Notes: generated by a model from the sequence alone, not told the origin. Shown: positions 39,465 through 48,775, counted from the first letter of the stretch. The stretch: DNA of 64,000 nucleotides from UBA6987 sp045617825 (GCA_045617825.1 JAZLJI010000120.1:7044-71043); one strand, 5' to 3'. Translations and numbers: made by a program.

Positions 39465-40598
39465 TTATTCTTCCTTAGCCGCTTCCAGGATCTCCTGAGG
39501 GATCTCGATGGTAGCCTTGCTTTCGTCTTCGGTGGCCTTATCCATCTCGAGAGCCTTGATGGAAATGCTGATCTTGCGGTCTTCGCTGTTGAAGTCCACG
39601 ATCTTCGCCTCGATCTCCTGGCCGATGGTCAGCACGTCGCTGGGCTTGTCCACATGATCCTTGGAGATCTGGGAAACGTGCAGCAGCGCGTCAACACCGG
39701 GAACCAGCTCTACGAAAGCGCCGAAATCGGTCATGCGGGCTACCTTACCGGTAACGATGTTGCCGATGGCGTATTTCTCGTCAGCGTTCAGCCAAGGGTT
39801 CTTTTCGGGGAACTTCATGGACAGAGCGATCTTGGAGCCCTTGATGCTCTTGATGAAGGCTTCCACTTCCTGGCCAACCTTGAAGACCTTCTTGGGATTC
39901 TCGATGCGGCCCCAGCTCATCTCGGAGATGTGCAGCAGACCGTCAGCGCCGCCCAGGTCGATGAATACACCGAAATCGGTGAGGTTCTTCACGGTACCGT
40001 TCACGACCATGCCTTCCTGAATGGTCTCGAACAGAGCCTTCTCAGCCTCCGCCTTCTTGGCGGCAACGACCTGCTTGCGGTCGCCGATGACTCTGCGCTT
40101 GTGGGGATTGCACTCGATCACCACAAACTCAACTTCCTGACCCATGTACTTGCTCAGATCCCGCTCGAAGCTGTCGGAGACCAGGCTGGCGGGGATGAAG
40201 ACGCGAACGCCCTCGACCATCACGGACAGACCGCCGGGCAGAGCCTGGGAAACGGTGCCGCTCATGACCGTGCCGTTCTCGCAGGCTTCCTGCAGGACCT
40301 CGTTGGCACGGTCCATGGCCAAGCGCTTGTAGGACAGGAGGACCTGACCCTCGCCGTCATTGACCTTCAGGACCTTAACTTTCATCACGTCGCCCACGTG
40401 GACTGCTTCCAGCAGATCCAGGTTGGCATCGTTGGTGTACTCGGATTTGGCGATCACACCGTCGGCCTTGTAGCCGATGTTCAGGTTGATCTCGTTTTCC
40501 TTCACGCCGATGACCGTACCCGTAACGGTCGCGCCAGTACGTACCTGGTTCAGAGAACCTTCTTCGTTCAGCAACTGTTCAAAACTTACTTCGGACAT
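39465..40598 (-). CDS. rpsA: Ribosomal protein S1, four S1 domains, 377 aa
   Basis: ATG at 40598 (MSEVSFEQLLNEEGSLNQV) after TTGAGGAGG. Four S1 OB folds can be followed: residues 18-90, 105-180, 195-265 (VVNGTVKNLTDFGVFIDLGG, ADGLLHISEMSW) and 280-350 (IVTGKVARMTDFGAFVELVP, VDALLHVSQISKDHVDKPSD). The four-domain form is normal for Clostridia. Its first 20 bases overlap ispH, with which it is fused in some relatives. Confidence 0.94.
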   Translation of the reverse strand: MSEVSFEQLLNEEGSLNQVRTGATVTGTVIGVKENEINLNIGYKADGVIAKSEYTNDANLDLLEAVHVGDVMKVKVLKVNDGEGQVLLSYKRLAMDRANEVLQEACENGTVMSGTVSQALPGGLSVMVEGVRVFIPASLVSDSFERDLSKYMGQEVEFVVIECNPHKRRVIGDRKQVVAAKKAEAEKALFETIQEGMVVNGTVKNLTDFGVFIDLGGADGLLHISEMSWGRIENPKKVFKVGQEVEAFIKSIKGSKIALSMKFPEKNPWLNADEKYAIGNIVTGKVARMTDFGAFVELVPGVDALLHVSQISKDHVDKPSDVLTIGQEIEAKIVDFNSEDRKISISIKALEMDKATEDESKATIEIPQEILEAAKEE

Positions 40599-41448
40599 AA
40601 GAATGAACCTCCTCAATAATATTCTTTGGGGTGCTGGCCCCTGCTGTGATGCCTACGCTGCGTACCGGTGCAAACCCTTGGTTACATAAATCATCCAGTG
40701 ACTGGATGAGGTAAGTGGAGGCACAGTGGGCTTTGCAGATGTCGTAAAGCTTCCTGGTGTTGGAGCTCTCCCTGCCGCCGATAACGATCATGCTGTCGAC
40801 TTTCCGGGAAATCTCCTCCGCCTCCGACTGGCGTCTCTGTGTAGCATTGCAAATAGTATTCACAACGTACACATAATACCCGTTTTTCTCAAGATTTGCA
40901 ACTATTTTTGCAAATTTTTTTTGATTAAATGTCGTTTGACTCAAAAGAACGTAGGACCGCTCCTTCGAGAGGGCCGGAAGCTCCCCCTCGTCCCGGATCA
41001 CCAGGGGTCTTACCCGGCTCCAGCCGCAGATCCCCTGCACCTCCGGGTGCTCGGGATCGCCGGTGATCAGCAGCTCCTTGCCCTCCTCCGAGGCCTCCTG
41101 CGCCAGCCGGTGGATTTTCTTGACGAAGGGGCAGGTGGCATCCACCACCGCAAAGCCCAGCTGCTCCATCAGCTCCTGCTCCCGCCTGGTGACGCCGTGG
41201 GAGCGGATCACCAGGGTGCCCCGGGGCGCCGTTCTCAGGTCCTCTTCATTTTTCAGGATGCGGACGCCCCTGCTCTCCAGGTCCTCCACCACCCATTCGT
41301 TATGGATGATGGGGCCGTAGGTATACAGGGGCCTGCGGCCTTCCTCCAGCAGCCGGTATACCGTGCTCACGGCCCGCTCCACGCCGAAGCAGAAGCCGGC
41401 GCTTTCCGCCAGGATGACGCGCCCCTCCTCCGTTTCCTCCGGGCTCAG
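40579..41448 (-). CDS. ispH: HMBPP reductase IspH, non-canonical start (possibly fused to cmk)
   Basis: VILAESAGFCFGVERAV holds the first Fe-S cysteine; YTYGPIIHNEWVVEDLESRG, RSHGVTRREQE, VDATCPFVKKIHRLA and SQTTFNQKKFAKIVANLE are the other signatures. It makes IPP and DMAPP in the MEP pathway. No ATG, GTG or TTG lies before the conserved start; CTG at 41448 is the first near-start after the cmk stop. With one base fewer in the A6 run at 41,459-41,464, cmk would read straight into this frame. The start given here is therefore provisional. Confidence 0.85.
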   Translation of the reverse strand: MSPEETEEGRVILAESAGFCFGVERAVSTVYRLLEEGRRPLYTYGPIIHNEWVVEDLESRGVRILKNEEDLRTAPRGTLVIRSHGVTRREQELMEQLGFAVVDATCPFVKKIHRLAQEASEEGKELLITGDPEHPEVQGICGWSRVRPLVIRDEGELPALSKERSYVLLSQTTFNQKKFAKIVANLEKNGYYVYVVNTICNATQRRQSEAEEISRKVDSMIVIGGRESSNTRKLYDICKAHCASTYLIQSLDDLCNQGFAPVRSVGITAGASTPKNIIEEVHSYVRSKF

Positions 41449-41452
41449 GGCG

Positions 41453-42136
41453 TCAGCGAAAAAATCCCGCCTTTTCTTTTTCTCTGTACAGATCCATCAC
41501 GGCGTCCGTGACCTCTTCGATCCCCATGTAGGAGGTGTCCAGCAGCACCGCGTCCTCCGCCTGCTTAAGCGGAGCGATATCCCGGTGCATGTCCCGGAAA
41601 TCCCGCTCCTCGATCTCCTTCTGCAGCTGCGCCAGGTCCGGGGTCTCGCCCTTCGCCGTCAGCTCCTCGAAGCGGCGCTTCGCTCTCACCTCGGAGGAAG
41701 CCGTCAGATACAGCTTCAGGAAGGCGTCCGGCAGCACCACGGTGCCGATGTCCCGGCCGTCCATCACCACGTCCTTTTCCCGGGCCAGCTGCTGCTGCAG
41801 GGCCGTCATCTTGGTCCGCACGGGGCCGTAAACGGAGCTGGCGGAGGCCATTTTCCCGACCTCCTCCTGCCGCAGGAAGGGCGTCACGTTCTCGCCGTTC
41901 AGGATCACCTGCTGGCTGCCGTCCCGGTATTCGATGGTCACCTGCGCATCGGCCACGGCCCGGGTGATGCCCTCCTCGTCCTCGGCCGCGAGGCCCAGCC
42001 GCAGAAAATACACCGACAGCGCCCGGTACATGGCGCCGGTGTCCACGTAGATCAGTCCCAGCTTCCCCGCCACGGCCTTGGCGATGGTGCTTTTCCCGGC
42101 CCCGGCCGGTCCGTCGATGGCAATGTGTTTGTTCAT
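41453..42136 (-). CDS. cmk: Cytidylate kinase, 227 aa (C-terminus possibly frameshifted)
   Basis: ATG at 42136 (MNKHIAIDGPAGAGKSTIAK): P-loop GPAGAGKST. YVDTGAMYRALSVYFLRLGL, KMASASSVYGPVRTKMTALQ, VVMDGRDIGTVVLPDAFLKL, and LDTSYMGIEEVTDAVMDLY are family motifs. It phosphorylates CMP and dCMP. The gene ends AGFFR* in a homopolymer; see ispH. Confidence 0.92.
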   Translation of the reverse strand: MNKHIAIDGPAGAGKSTIAKAVAGKLGLIYVDTGAMYRALSVYFLRLGLAAEDEEGITRAVADAQVTIEYRDGSQQVILNGENVTPFLRQEEVGKMASASSVYGPVRTKMTALQQQLAREKDVVMDGRDIGTVVLPDAFLKLYLTASSEVRAKRRFEELTAKGETPDLAQLQKEIEERDFRDMHRDIAPLKQAEDAVLLDTSYMGIEEVTDAVMDLYREKEKAGFFR

Positions 42137-42155
42137 GGTAAATCCTTTCTCAGGC

Positions 42156-43442
42156 TCAAGCCTGTGCCGCGGCCCTTCCCGCCGCATGGCCGGTGCTCCA
42201 GGCGATCTGCAGATTGAAGCCGCCGGTCTCCGCGTCCAGATCCAGCACCTCACCCGCAAAATACAGTCCCTTCACCCGCTTCGACGCCATGGTGGCGGGC
42301 TCGATCTCCCTGACCTCCACGCCGCCCCGGGTCACGATGGCCTCATCGTAATCTCTCAGTCCGTGTATTTCCAGCTTCAGGCACTTCAAGGCGGCCAGAA
42401 GGATGCCTCTGTCCCGGGCGGATACCCCCGCGACCTTCCGGTCGCCGGCCAGTCCCGCCTGCCCCAGCACGGCCGGGATCAGCGCTCTGGGCAGCCAGCC
42501 GCCCAGGAAGGTGCCCAGCTGCTTCGCGCCCTGGCCCTCCGCCTCCCGCAGGAACCGCGCCTCCAGCTGCTCCGCGGTCAGCGCCGGCTTCAGGTCCAGC
42601 TCCAGACTGACCGGTCCCGCGGCTCTGCCCTTTTCCGTCAGCAGTGCCTCGCCCAGCCTTCCGGAGGCCGAAAGGATCACCGGGCCGCTGACGCCGAAGT
42701 GGGTGAACAGCATTTCCCCGAAATCGTAGTACAGCTCTCTGCCGCTTTGCCTAAAGCGCACCGCGACGTTCTTCAGGGACAGGCCCATCAGATCCCTGCA
42801 GCTGAGGCTTTTCCCCAGCGGCGGGGCAAATGAAGCCTCAAGCGGCACCAGCGAGGGCATCCTCTCCGTCAGGAGATGGCCCGCCGCCTCCGCCATCCGG
42901 TAGCCGTCGCCGGTGGAGCCGGTGGAGGGATAGGACAGCCCTCCCGTGGCCACGATGACCCGGTCCGCGGGAAGCTCCTCAGAGCCCCGGGCTGCGCTCA
43001 CGCGCACGCCGCGGACCGTCTTCTCGTCCGGAGTAAACAGCAGCTCCTCCGCCCGGGTCCCCAGGCGGATCCTCACGCCCGCCTGCTTCAGCGCCCTGTC
43101 CAGGGCCTTCTGGACGTCCGAGGATCTGTCGGAGGCGGGAAATGCCCGCTCGCCCCGCTCGGTCTTGCAGGGGGTGCCGTTGGCCTCGATGAAGTCCATC
43201 ATGTCCCAGTTGGACCATTTGCCGAAGGAGGAATACAGGAAGCGGGGGTTCCGCAGCACGTGGCCGAAAAAGGCTTCCCGGTCACAGGCATTCGTCAGGT
43301 TGCAGCGGCCCTTGCCGGTGATATACAGCTTCTTGCCCAGCTTCTCGTTTTTCTCCAGCAGCGTCACCTCGGCGCCCTCCCGGGCTGCCGCGACGGCCGC
43401 CATCATCCCGGCGGCTCCGCCGCCGATCACCACGACCCGCAT
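42156..43442 (-). CDS. HI0933-type FAD-dependent oxidoreductase (YhiN-like), 428 aa
   Basis: ATG at 43442 follows AAAGGAGGAACC. MRVVVIGGGAAGMMAAVAAA is the dinucleotide-binding motif; YITGKGRCNLTNACDREAFF and the C-terminal RVKGLYFAGEVLDLDAETGG, FNLQIAWSTGHAAG are diagnostic of the family. Substrate unknown. In many clostridia this gene precedes cmk-ispH-rpsA, as here. Confidence 0.93.
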   Translation of the reverse strand: MRVVVIGGGAAGMMAAVAAAREGAEVTLLEKNEKLGKKLYITGKGRCNLTNACDREAFFGHVLRNPRFLYSSFGKWSNWDMMDFIEANGTPCKTERGERAFPASDRSSDVQKALDRALKQAGVRIRLGTRAEELLFTPDEKTVRGVRVSAARGSEELPADRVIVATGGLSYPSTGSTGDGYRMAEAAGHLLTERMPSLVPLEASFAPPLGKSLSCRDLMGLSLKNVAVRFRQSGRELYYDFGEMLFTHFGVSGPVILSASGRLGEALLTEKGRAAGPVSLELDLKPALTAEQLEARFLREAEGQGAKQLGTFLGGWLPRALIPAVLGQAGLAGDRKVAGVSARDRGILLAALKCLKLEIHGLRDYDEAIVTRGGVEVREIEPATMASKRVKGLYFAGEVLDLDAETGGFNLQIAWSTGHAAGRAAAQA

Positions 43443-43525
43443 GGTTCCTCCTTTCCCTCTGCCGCAGGCGCTTACGCCCCGCGGCGCGCATTTTTCGCCT
43501 CTGAACGGCCGCCTTCCGCTCCGGC

Positions 43526-44995
43526 TCACACCGGCGCTTCCAGGTCCTCCGCCTCCAGGGTCTCCAGCACGGTCCTGGTCCGCTGCTCCTTCGGCAGACG
43601 GGTCACCCGCCCCGCGTGGTTCAGCATGGCCTTTTCCAGCATGTTCCGCACCTCCCGGGCGTTGGCGAAATTCTCCGGCTTATCGGCGCAGCGGGCGGTG
43701 AACAGCTCCCGCGCCCTGGCCAGAGCGCCCTCCGACAGCACGTATTGGTTCTTCCGGCACTGCAGCTTCAGGATCTCCGTCAGCTCCTCCGGATCGTAAT
43801 CGGGAAATTCAATGAAATAGTTGAAGCGGGATTTGAGGCCGGGGTTGCTGTTCAGGAATTCCTGCATCAGATCCGTATATCCGGCCACCACGACCACCAG
43901 ACTGTCCCGGGAATCCTCCATGGCCTTCAGCAGCGTGTCCACCGCCTCCTGCCCGAAGTCGTTCTGACCCTTGCCCGCCGTGAGCGTATAAGCCTCGTCG
44001 ATGAAGAGCAGGCCGCCCATGGCCTCGTCGATGACCTCCCGGGTCTTCATGGCGGTCTGGCCCACGTAGCCGCCCACCAGTCCGGAGCGGTCCACCTCCA
44101 CCAGCTGTCCCGTGGGCAGCAGGCCCAGACTGCCGTAGATCTCCGCCAGCATCCTGGCCACCGTGCTTTTCCCGGTGCCGGGATTGCCGTAAAATACCAT
44201 GTGTCTTGAGGTGGGCAGGTTTTTCAGCCCCTGCTCCTTCCTCAGCTGCTGCACCCGCAGCAGATCCACCAGCTTGCCGATCTCCTTTTTCACGGAGCGC
44301 AGGCCGATCAGCTCGTTGAGCTCCCGCAGCACCTCGTCCACCCGGTCCTGGGAAAGGTCGGGCGCCGCTTCTCCGGCGGTCTCCGCCGCGGTCCCGGCCG
44401 CCTCGGGGGCGTTCCCTCCGGCAGTTCCGGGCGTCCGGGCAGGCTTCCCTTCGGCAGGCTCCTGCGGCTTCGGCGCCGCCGCCCTTCCGCCGCTCACCTT
44501 GACGTAGGTATTGCGGGTCAGACCGTAACCGGAAATGAATTTCTCCAGGCTCTTCACGTAGGCCTTGAGCCGCTTTTCCGACGCGGTCCCCGCGCCCTTG
44601 CACAGGGCCAGCAGCTCCTTTCCGACAGCCTCGTAGCATTCCAGCAGCTGCACGGTCTTCTTATGCTTCCAGGGGTCGTTTTCCACCCGTCTGCCCGCGT
44701 CCGCCAGCACGAAATATTTGAGGGTCGTGGGGATCTTCTCTCCGAAATCGGTCCCCAGGCGTTCCAGGGTCAGGGTCCGCTGCCGGTAGCTGAGGTCCGC
44801 GCCCAGAAGCTCCCGCGCGTAGGCCTCCGCCTCCGGGGCGAAGCTCCCCTCTCCGCAGGCCAGGTAAACGCAGAAATCCGTCAGATCCCGCCGCAGCATG
44901 GCCTTGAGGTCCCGATAGCCGGAATCGCTGACCTTGGCGGCGGTGATGACGTCACACATTTGCCGGCAGTTTTCCAGTCTCTCCGCTCCGGTCAT
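43526..44995 (-). CDS. AAA+ ATPase of the CbxX/SpoVK type, 489 aa
   Basis: N-terminal helical domain (1-165, TerB-like in appearance), an Ala/Pro/Glu linker (170-215), and an AAA+ module: Walker A GNPGTGKST at 270-278, Walker B LLFIDEAYTLTAGKGQNDFG at 329-348, sensor region VVVVAGYTDLMQEFLNSNPG and arginine finger GLKSRF. The family remodels proteins (for example in sporulation or Rubisco activation). Target unknown. It overlaps both neighbours by 4 bases. Confidence 0.9.
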   Translation of the reverse strand: MTGAERLENCRQMCDVITAAKVSDSGYRDLKAMLRRDLTDFCVYLACGEGSFAPEAEAYARELLGADLSYRQRTLTLERLGTDFGEKIPTTLKYFVLADAGRRVENDPWKHKKTVQLLECYEAVGKELLALCKGAGTASEKRLKAYVKSLEKFISGYGLTRNTYVKVSGGRAAAPKPQEPAEGKPARTPGTAGGNAPEAAGTAAETAGEAAPDLSQDRVDEVLRELNELIGLRSVKKEIGKLVDLLRVQQLRKEQGLKNLPTSRHMVFYGNPGTGKSTVARMLAEIYGSLGLLPTGQLVEVDRSGLVGGYVGQTAMKTREVIDEAMGGLLFIDEAYTLTAGKGQNDFGQEAVDTLLKAMEDSRDSLVVVVAGYTDLMQEFLNSNPGLKSRFNYFIEFPDYDPEELTEILKLQCRKNQYVLSEGALARARELFTARCADKPENFANAREVRNMLEKAMLNHAGRVTRLPKEQRTRTVLETLEAEDLEAPV

Positions 44996-45549
44996 GCTCT
45001 GCTCTCCGCCTCATAGCTTCTGAAGAGGACCCCGTCCAGCGTCTTCCACTGAAAGCTTCGGCCCTCCCAAAGCATGTAGCCCTTCTCGCTCCCGCCCTTG
45101 GGCAGGGAAACCGAGCCGGGATTCATATACAGATAGGTCCCGTAGTCCTTGAGCGCCGGGATATGCGTATGCCCGCCCAGCACCACGCTGCCGGGCTCCA
45201 GTCCCTTGGGCGGACGGTTCTCTCCGTAAATGTGGCCGTGGGTGGCCGCGACGGTCAGCCCCTCCTCCCGCAGATACAGCACCGGCTCGAATATGCCGAA
45301 CTCCAGCACCTCCAGGTCGATGTCCGCGTCGCAGTTGCCCCGCACCGCGAAGATCCGGTCCTTATAGGCATTCAGCTGTGCCATGACGCCCTTGGGCCCG
45401 AAGCCCTCCGGCAGGTCGTTCCGGGGACCGTGGTACAGCAGATCTCCCAACAGCAGCAGCCGGTCGGCCTTTTCCCGCTCGAAGGCCTGCAGCAGCCTTT
45501 CGCAGCAGCCTGCGCTGCCGTGGATGTCCGAGGCGATAAGATATTTCAT
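44992..45549 (-). CDS. YfcE-type metallophosphodiesterase, 185 aa
   Basis: ATG at 45549 after AAAGGAG. MKYLIASDIHGSAGCCERLL, LLLLGDLLYHGPRNDLPEGF, RGNCDADID, ATHGHIYGE and VLGGHTHIP are the metal ligands of the family. Hydrolyses phosphodiesters such as cyclic nucleotides or modified ends in vitro; the true substrate is unknown. A long frame extends upstream but is noncoding. Confidence 0.93.
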   Translation of the reverse strand: MKYLIASDIHGSAGCCERLLQAFEREKADRLLLLGDLLYHGPRNDLPEGFGPKGVMAQLNAYKDRIFAVRGNCDADIDLEVLEFGIFEPVLYLREEGLTVAATHGHIYGENRPPKGLEPGSVVLGGHTHIPALKDYGTYLYMNPGSVSLPKGGSEKGYMLWEGRSFQWKTLDGVLFRSYEAESRA

Positions 45550-45563
45550 GCGAAGCTCCTTTC

Positions 45564-46067
45564 TTAATGGCCGGCCACCAGCGCGGGGATCCCGTAGCTG
45601 ATGATGCACATGATCAGCGTGGCCAGCAGCAGGCCCAGATATACGGCGGGAACTGCCTTTTTCTTCTCGATATTCAGTAGGGAAGCGATCAGGGAGCCGG
45701 TCCAGGCGCCGGTGCCGGGCAGGGGGATGCCCACGAACAGCACCAGGCCCCAGAACTGGTATTTGCGGATCTTTTCGCTCTTGCCCAGGGATTTCGCCTC
45801 CAGCTTTTCCACCAGCGGGCGGAACAGCTTCGTCCGCTTCAGCCAGTTGAAGATGGGGGTGATGAACCAGAGGATGAAGGGCACCGGCAGCATATTGCCC
45901 AGCAGACAGAAGAAAATGCCGCGCCACATGGGCATATCCAGCAGCGCTGCCGCGATCAGTCCGCCCCGCAGCTCCACGATGGGGATCATGGAGACCACAA
46001 AAACGATGAGTTCGGAGGGCAGTCCTGCCATCCAGCCCATAAACGTCTGAAGAATCGATTCGGTCAT
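45564..46067 (-). CDS. COG2426 small integral membrane protein, 167 aa
   Basis: ATG at 46067 with AAAGGAG. Several hydrophobic segments (ELIVFVVSMIPIVELRGGL, GIFFCLLGNMLPVPFILWFI, then FWGLVLFVGIPLPGTGAWTG and LLLATLIMCIISYGIPALVA). The family is sometimes called a putative small multidrug exporter, a name without good evidence. Function unknown. Confidence 0.85.
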   Translation of the reverse strand: MTESILQTFMGWMAGLPSELIVFVVSMIPIVELRGGLIAAALLDMPMWRGIFFCLLGNMLPVPFILWFITPIFNWLKRTKLFRPLVEKLEAKSLGKSEKIRKYQFWGLVLFVGIPLPGTGAWTGSLIASLLNIEKKKAVPAVYLGLLLATLIMCIISYGIPALVAGH

Positions 46068-46099
46068 GAAAGCTCCTTTTTCGGCGGCAAATATACAAC

Positions 46100-46129
46100 A
46101 AAGGGTGCGGCTCCTCAGCCACACCCTTT
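46100..46129 (-). terminator. Terminator after tRNA-Trp
   Basis: AAAGGGTG/CACCCTTT stem with inner GGCT/AGCC; placed 4 bases behind the tRNA. Confidence 0.75.
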
Positions 46130-46133
46130 GACA

Positions 46134-46204
46134 CAGGGGCAGTAAGATTCGAACTCACATCGATGGTTTTGGAGACCACTGTTCTACCCTTGAACTATGC
46201 CCCT
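46134..46204 (-). tRNA. tRNA-Trp (CCA)
   Basis: Acceptor AGGGGCA/TGCCCCT, anticodon loop CTCCAAA (anticodon CCA), AGTTCGAAT T-loop; discriminator G; CCA tail not encoded. Confidence 0.93.
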
Positions 46205-46222
46205 ATACGTTTCCGCCAAACC

Positions 46223-46251
46223 TTTATACCAAATTAAAGGGGCTGTGTCAA
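46223..46251 (-). promoter_or_regulatory. Promoter of tRNA-Trp
   Basis: Minus strand TTGACA (46,251-46,246), 17 bases, TATAAA (46,228-46,223), about 20 bases before the tRNA. Confidence 0.85.
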
Positions 46252-46323
46252 GGGGTATTTTGCTTTATTTTTCCGTCCTCCGCCGCTCCCGCCGCGGCGG
46301 CCCTGCCGCCGCGGTCTGGGTGC

Positions 46324-48702
46324 TCAGACGCGCCGTCCGGGATCCCGGGCCAGCTTCAGGAACAGCTGCAGCAAATGCCCGACGGCCCGCTCCAGCTCCT
46401 TCCGGCTGATCCTGCCCTCCGCCAGAGCCGTTATCATCTCGGCCGGGTCTCCGTAGGGCATCTTGACGTCGATGCCGGCGGCGATCTCCGCAGGATAGTC
46501 TCCGTTGGTGCGCCAGTCGGTCATCACCAGGCCGGTATAGCCCCACTCCTCCCGGAGGATGTGGGTCAGAGTGTCCGCATTTTCCGTGGCCTGAGTACCG
46601 TTGATGATGTTGTAGGACACCATCAGGGTCCAGGGATCGGCCTCCCGGATGCAGAGCTCAAAGCCCTTCAGATAGATCTCCCGGAGGGCCCGCTCGGAGA
46701 GCCGGGAATCGGAGCCGCGGCGCAGCGTTTCCTTATTATTGCAGGCAAAATGCTTGACGCAGCCCGCCGCCTGCATTTGCTGCGCGCCCCGGACGAAGGC
46801 CGCGGAGAGCAGCCCCGCCACCAGAGGGTCCTCGGAATAGTATTCGAAGTTTCTGCCGCAGAGCGGATTCCGGTGGATGTTGATCCCGGGTGCCAGCAGC
46901 ATCCCCATGTTGTTCTCCAGGGCCTCCGCCGCGATGGCCTTTCCGACCTCCTCCAGCAGCTCCCGGTCAAAGCTGGCCGCCAGCAGCGTGGTGGAGGGGA
47001 AAGCGGTGGTGGTGACCCGGCACTCCGGGCGGATGCGCACGCCGCAGGGCCCGTCGCAGGTCATGATGTTGGGGATCTTCCAGTAATCGTTGTTGCCCAT
47101 GCCGCAGGTATTGGCGATCCCCCGGGCCGGCTGACCGCCGGTCATCCAGCAGAGCTCCTCGTCGGAGATCCCGGCGATAAATTCCTCCAGGCTCATATTG
47201 CCCCGGATCACCTCGTCAAAGGCAGGCACCTTCGGCAGAAGCTCGCCGGTCTTCGCGGTGCGGCCGAAGTTATTTTCCAGCGGCGAAGCGCTGTGATGAT
47301 CCCGCTTGAAGGCGGCTTCGTCATAGTCCCGCTCCGGGATCACCGCGTCCGTCGGCAGCGGCTCCAGACTGCCGTCCGGCCGCAGCCGCGCCTTTAACGC
47401 ATGGGGCACCGCCTGAGGCGTCAGCTGCTTCAGCACCCGATCCTCCGGCTCCTGCCAGGCATAGACCTCCCGGGCACACCGCACGTCGGTCCCGGTCAGG
47501 ATCCGGTACTCTCCCGCCTCCAGCACGTAGGCGGAAGCGGCGACCTTCCCCAGGTCGTCATAGCTGGCCAGCTCGTAGGCGGTGAAGCTGACGGACAGCG
47601 TCTCCGTCTCGCCCGGCTGCAGCAGCGCGGTCTTGGCAAAGCCCACCAGGCTCTTCGCGGGCTTGCCCAAGCGGCCCTGGGGCTGGGACACAAAGACGAA
47701 CAAGGTCTCGCGGCCTGCTCTGCCGCCGCAGTTTTTCACCGGCTGGGTCAGGGTAAAGCGGTCCCCCTCCCTTTGCAGCTTCGCCTCGCCCGGCTCAAAT
47801 GCCGTATAGGACAGACCGAAGCCGAAGGGATAGACCACCTTTTCCGCGGCCCCGGGCAGGGTCTCGAAGTAGCGGTAGCCCACGTAGATATCTTCCGTAT
47901 AGTCAACGTATTTATCGGAGGCATAAAAGCCCTCCGCATAGGGATAGGCGTCAAAGCTCTCGGCAAAGGTATCCGGCAGCTTCCCCTCCGGGCAGCGCTG
48001 GCCGAACAGCAGGTCCGCGGCGGCGGAGCCGCCCTCCATGCCGGCCATCCACAGGAAAAGCGCCGCGCCGATGCGCGCGTCCCGCTTCACCCAGGAAAGG
48101 TCCACGATGCTGCCGGCATTGAGCAGCACGGCCACCTTCGGGAAATGCCTGCACAGCTGTTCCTTCAGCTGCTCCTCCTCCCGGCTCAGGTAAAAGTCTC
48201 CGTCATAGGGCTCTGCGGTCCTGTCGGCGGATTCCCGGGACCGTCTCGAGATCACGAAGACGGCGGTATCCGTAAAGGCCGCCGCGGCGGCGACCGTTTC
48301 CTCCGGAAGGACCTGCTCCCGGACCTCGCCGGGCAGTACCCCCTCCGCGTAGGCAGCCCGCACCGTCTCCCGGTACAGGGAAACCAGCGGAGCATACAGG
48401 CGGCAATAGCCCTCAGCCTCCTTTTCCTCCAGGCCCTCCCGCACGCTCTTCACGTAGGCGCAGGTGACGTCGCTGGAGCCGCCGCCCCCTTTCACGTAAT
48501 CCTCACTGCCCACGCCGAACAGCGCCAGCTTCGTGCCCTTGCCGAAGGGCAGCAGGGAAGCCTCGTTCTTCAGCAGGACCATGCCCGCGGCTGCCGCTTT
48601 TCTGGCCAGGGCAATATGCTCCGGGCTGCCGGTCACACGCCGGTCACCGGAAAGAGGAAGGCCTGAGGGAAACTGAAAGCGGGTAAAATATTCGTATGCC
48701 AT
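46324..48702 (-). CDS. GH3 glycoside hydrolase with permuted domains (beta-glucosidase-like), 792 aa
   Basis: The GH3 C-terminal domain comes first (LARKAAAAGMVLLKNEASLL, PFGKGTKLALFGVGSEDYVK, AVLLNAGSIVDLSWVKRDAR) with the fibronectin-like part to about residue 420 and GH3 N-terminal barrel last (MTCDGPCGVRIRPECRVTTT, INIHRNPLCGRNFEYYSEDP, CVKHFACNNKETLRRGSDSR, VMTDW with the nucleophile Asp). This reversed order occurs in some ruminal and gut beta-glucosidases. No signal peptide, so probably intracellular, acting on imported oligosaccharides. Monocistronic. Confidence 0.92.
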   Translation of the reverse strand: MAYEYFTRFQFPSGLPLSGDRRVTGSPEHIALARKAAAAGMVLLKNEASLLPFGKGTKLALFGVGSEDYVKGGGGSSDVTCAYVKSVREGLEEKEAEGYCRLYAPLVSLYRETVRAAYAEGVLPGEVREQVLPEETVAAAAAFTDTAVFVISRRSRESADRTAEPYDGDFYLSREEEQLKEQLCRHFPKVAVLLNAGSIVDLSWVKRDARIGAALFLWMAGMEGGSAAADLLFGQRCPEGKLPDTFAESFDAYPYAEGFYASDKYVDYTEDIYVGYRYFETLPGAAEKVVYPFGFGLSYTAFEPGEAKLQREGDRFTLTQPVKNCGGRAGRETLFVFVSQPQGRLGKPAKSLVGFAKTALLQPGETETLSVSFTAYELASYDDLGKVAASAYVLEAGEYRILTGTDVRCAREVYAWQEPEDRVLKQLTPQAVPHALKARLRPDGSLEPLPTDAVIPERDYDEAAFKRDHHSASPLENNFGRTAKTGELLPKVPAFDEVIRGNMSLEEFIAGISDEELCWMTGGQPARGIANTCGMGNNDYWKIPNIMTCDGPCGVRIRPECRVTTTAFPSTTLLAASFDRELLEEVGKAIAAEALENNMGMLLAPGINIHRNPLCGRNFEYYSEDPLVAGLLSAAFVRGAQQMQAAGCVKHFACNNKETLRRGSDSRLSERALREIYLKGFELCIREADPWTLMVSYNIINGTQATENADTLTHILREEWGYTGLVMTDWRTNGDYPAEIAAGIDVKMPYGDPAEMITALAEGRISRKELERAVGHLLQLFLKLARDPGRRV

Positions 48703-48735
48703 ATCGCACGTCTCCTATCACGGTTCTCTGACTGC

Positions 48736-48764
48736 ATTATACAAGAAAAACGAGGAAACAGCAA
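48736..48764 (-). promoter_or_regulatory. Promoter of the GH3 gene
   Basis: Minus strand TTGCTG (48,764-48,759), 17 bases, TATAAT (48,741-48,736). It overlaps the hppA terminator. Confidence 0.65.
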
Positions 48765-48775
48765 GCTGTTCCCTC
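48746..48775 (-). terminator. Terminator of hppA
   Basis: GAGGGAACAGC and GCTGTTTCCTC on the minus strand followed by GTTTTTC. Confidence 0.8.
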
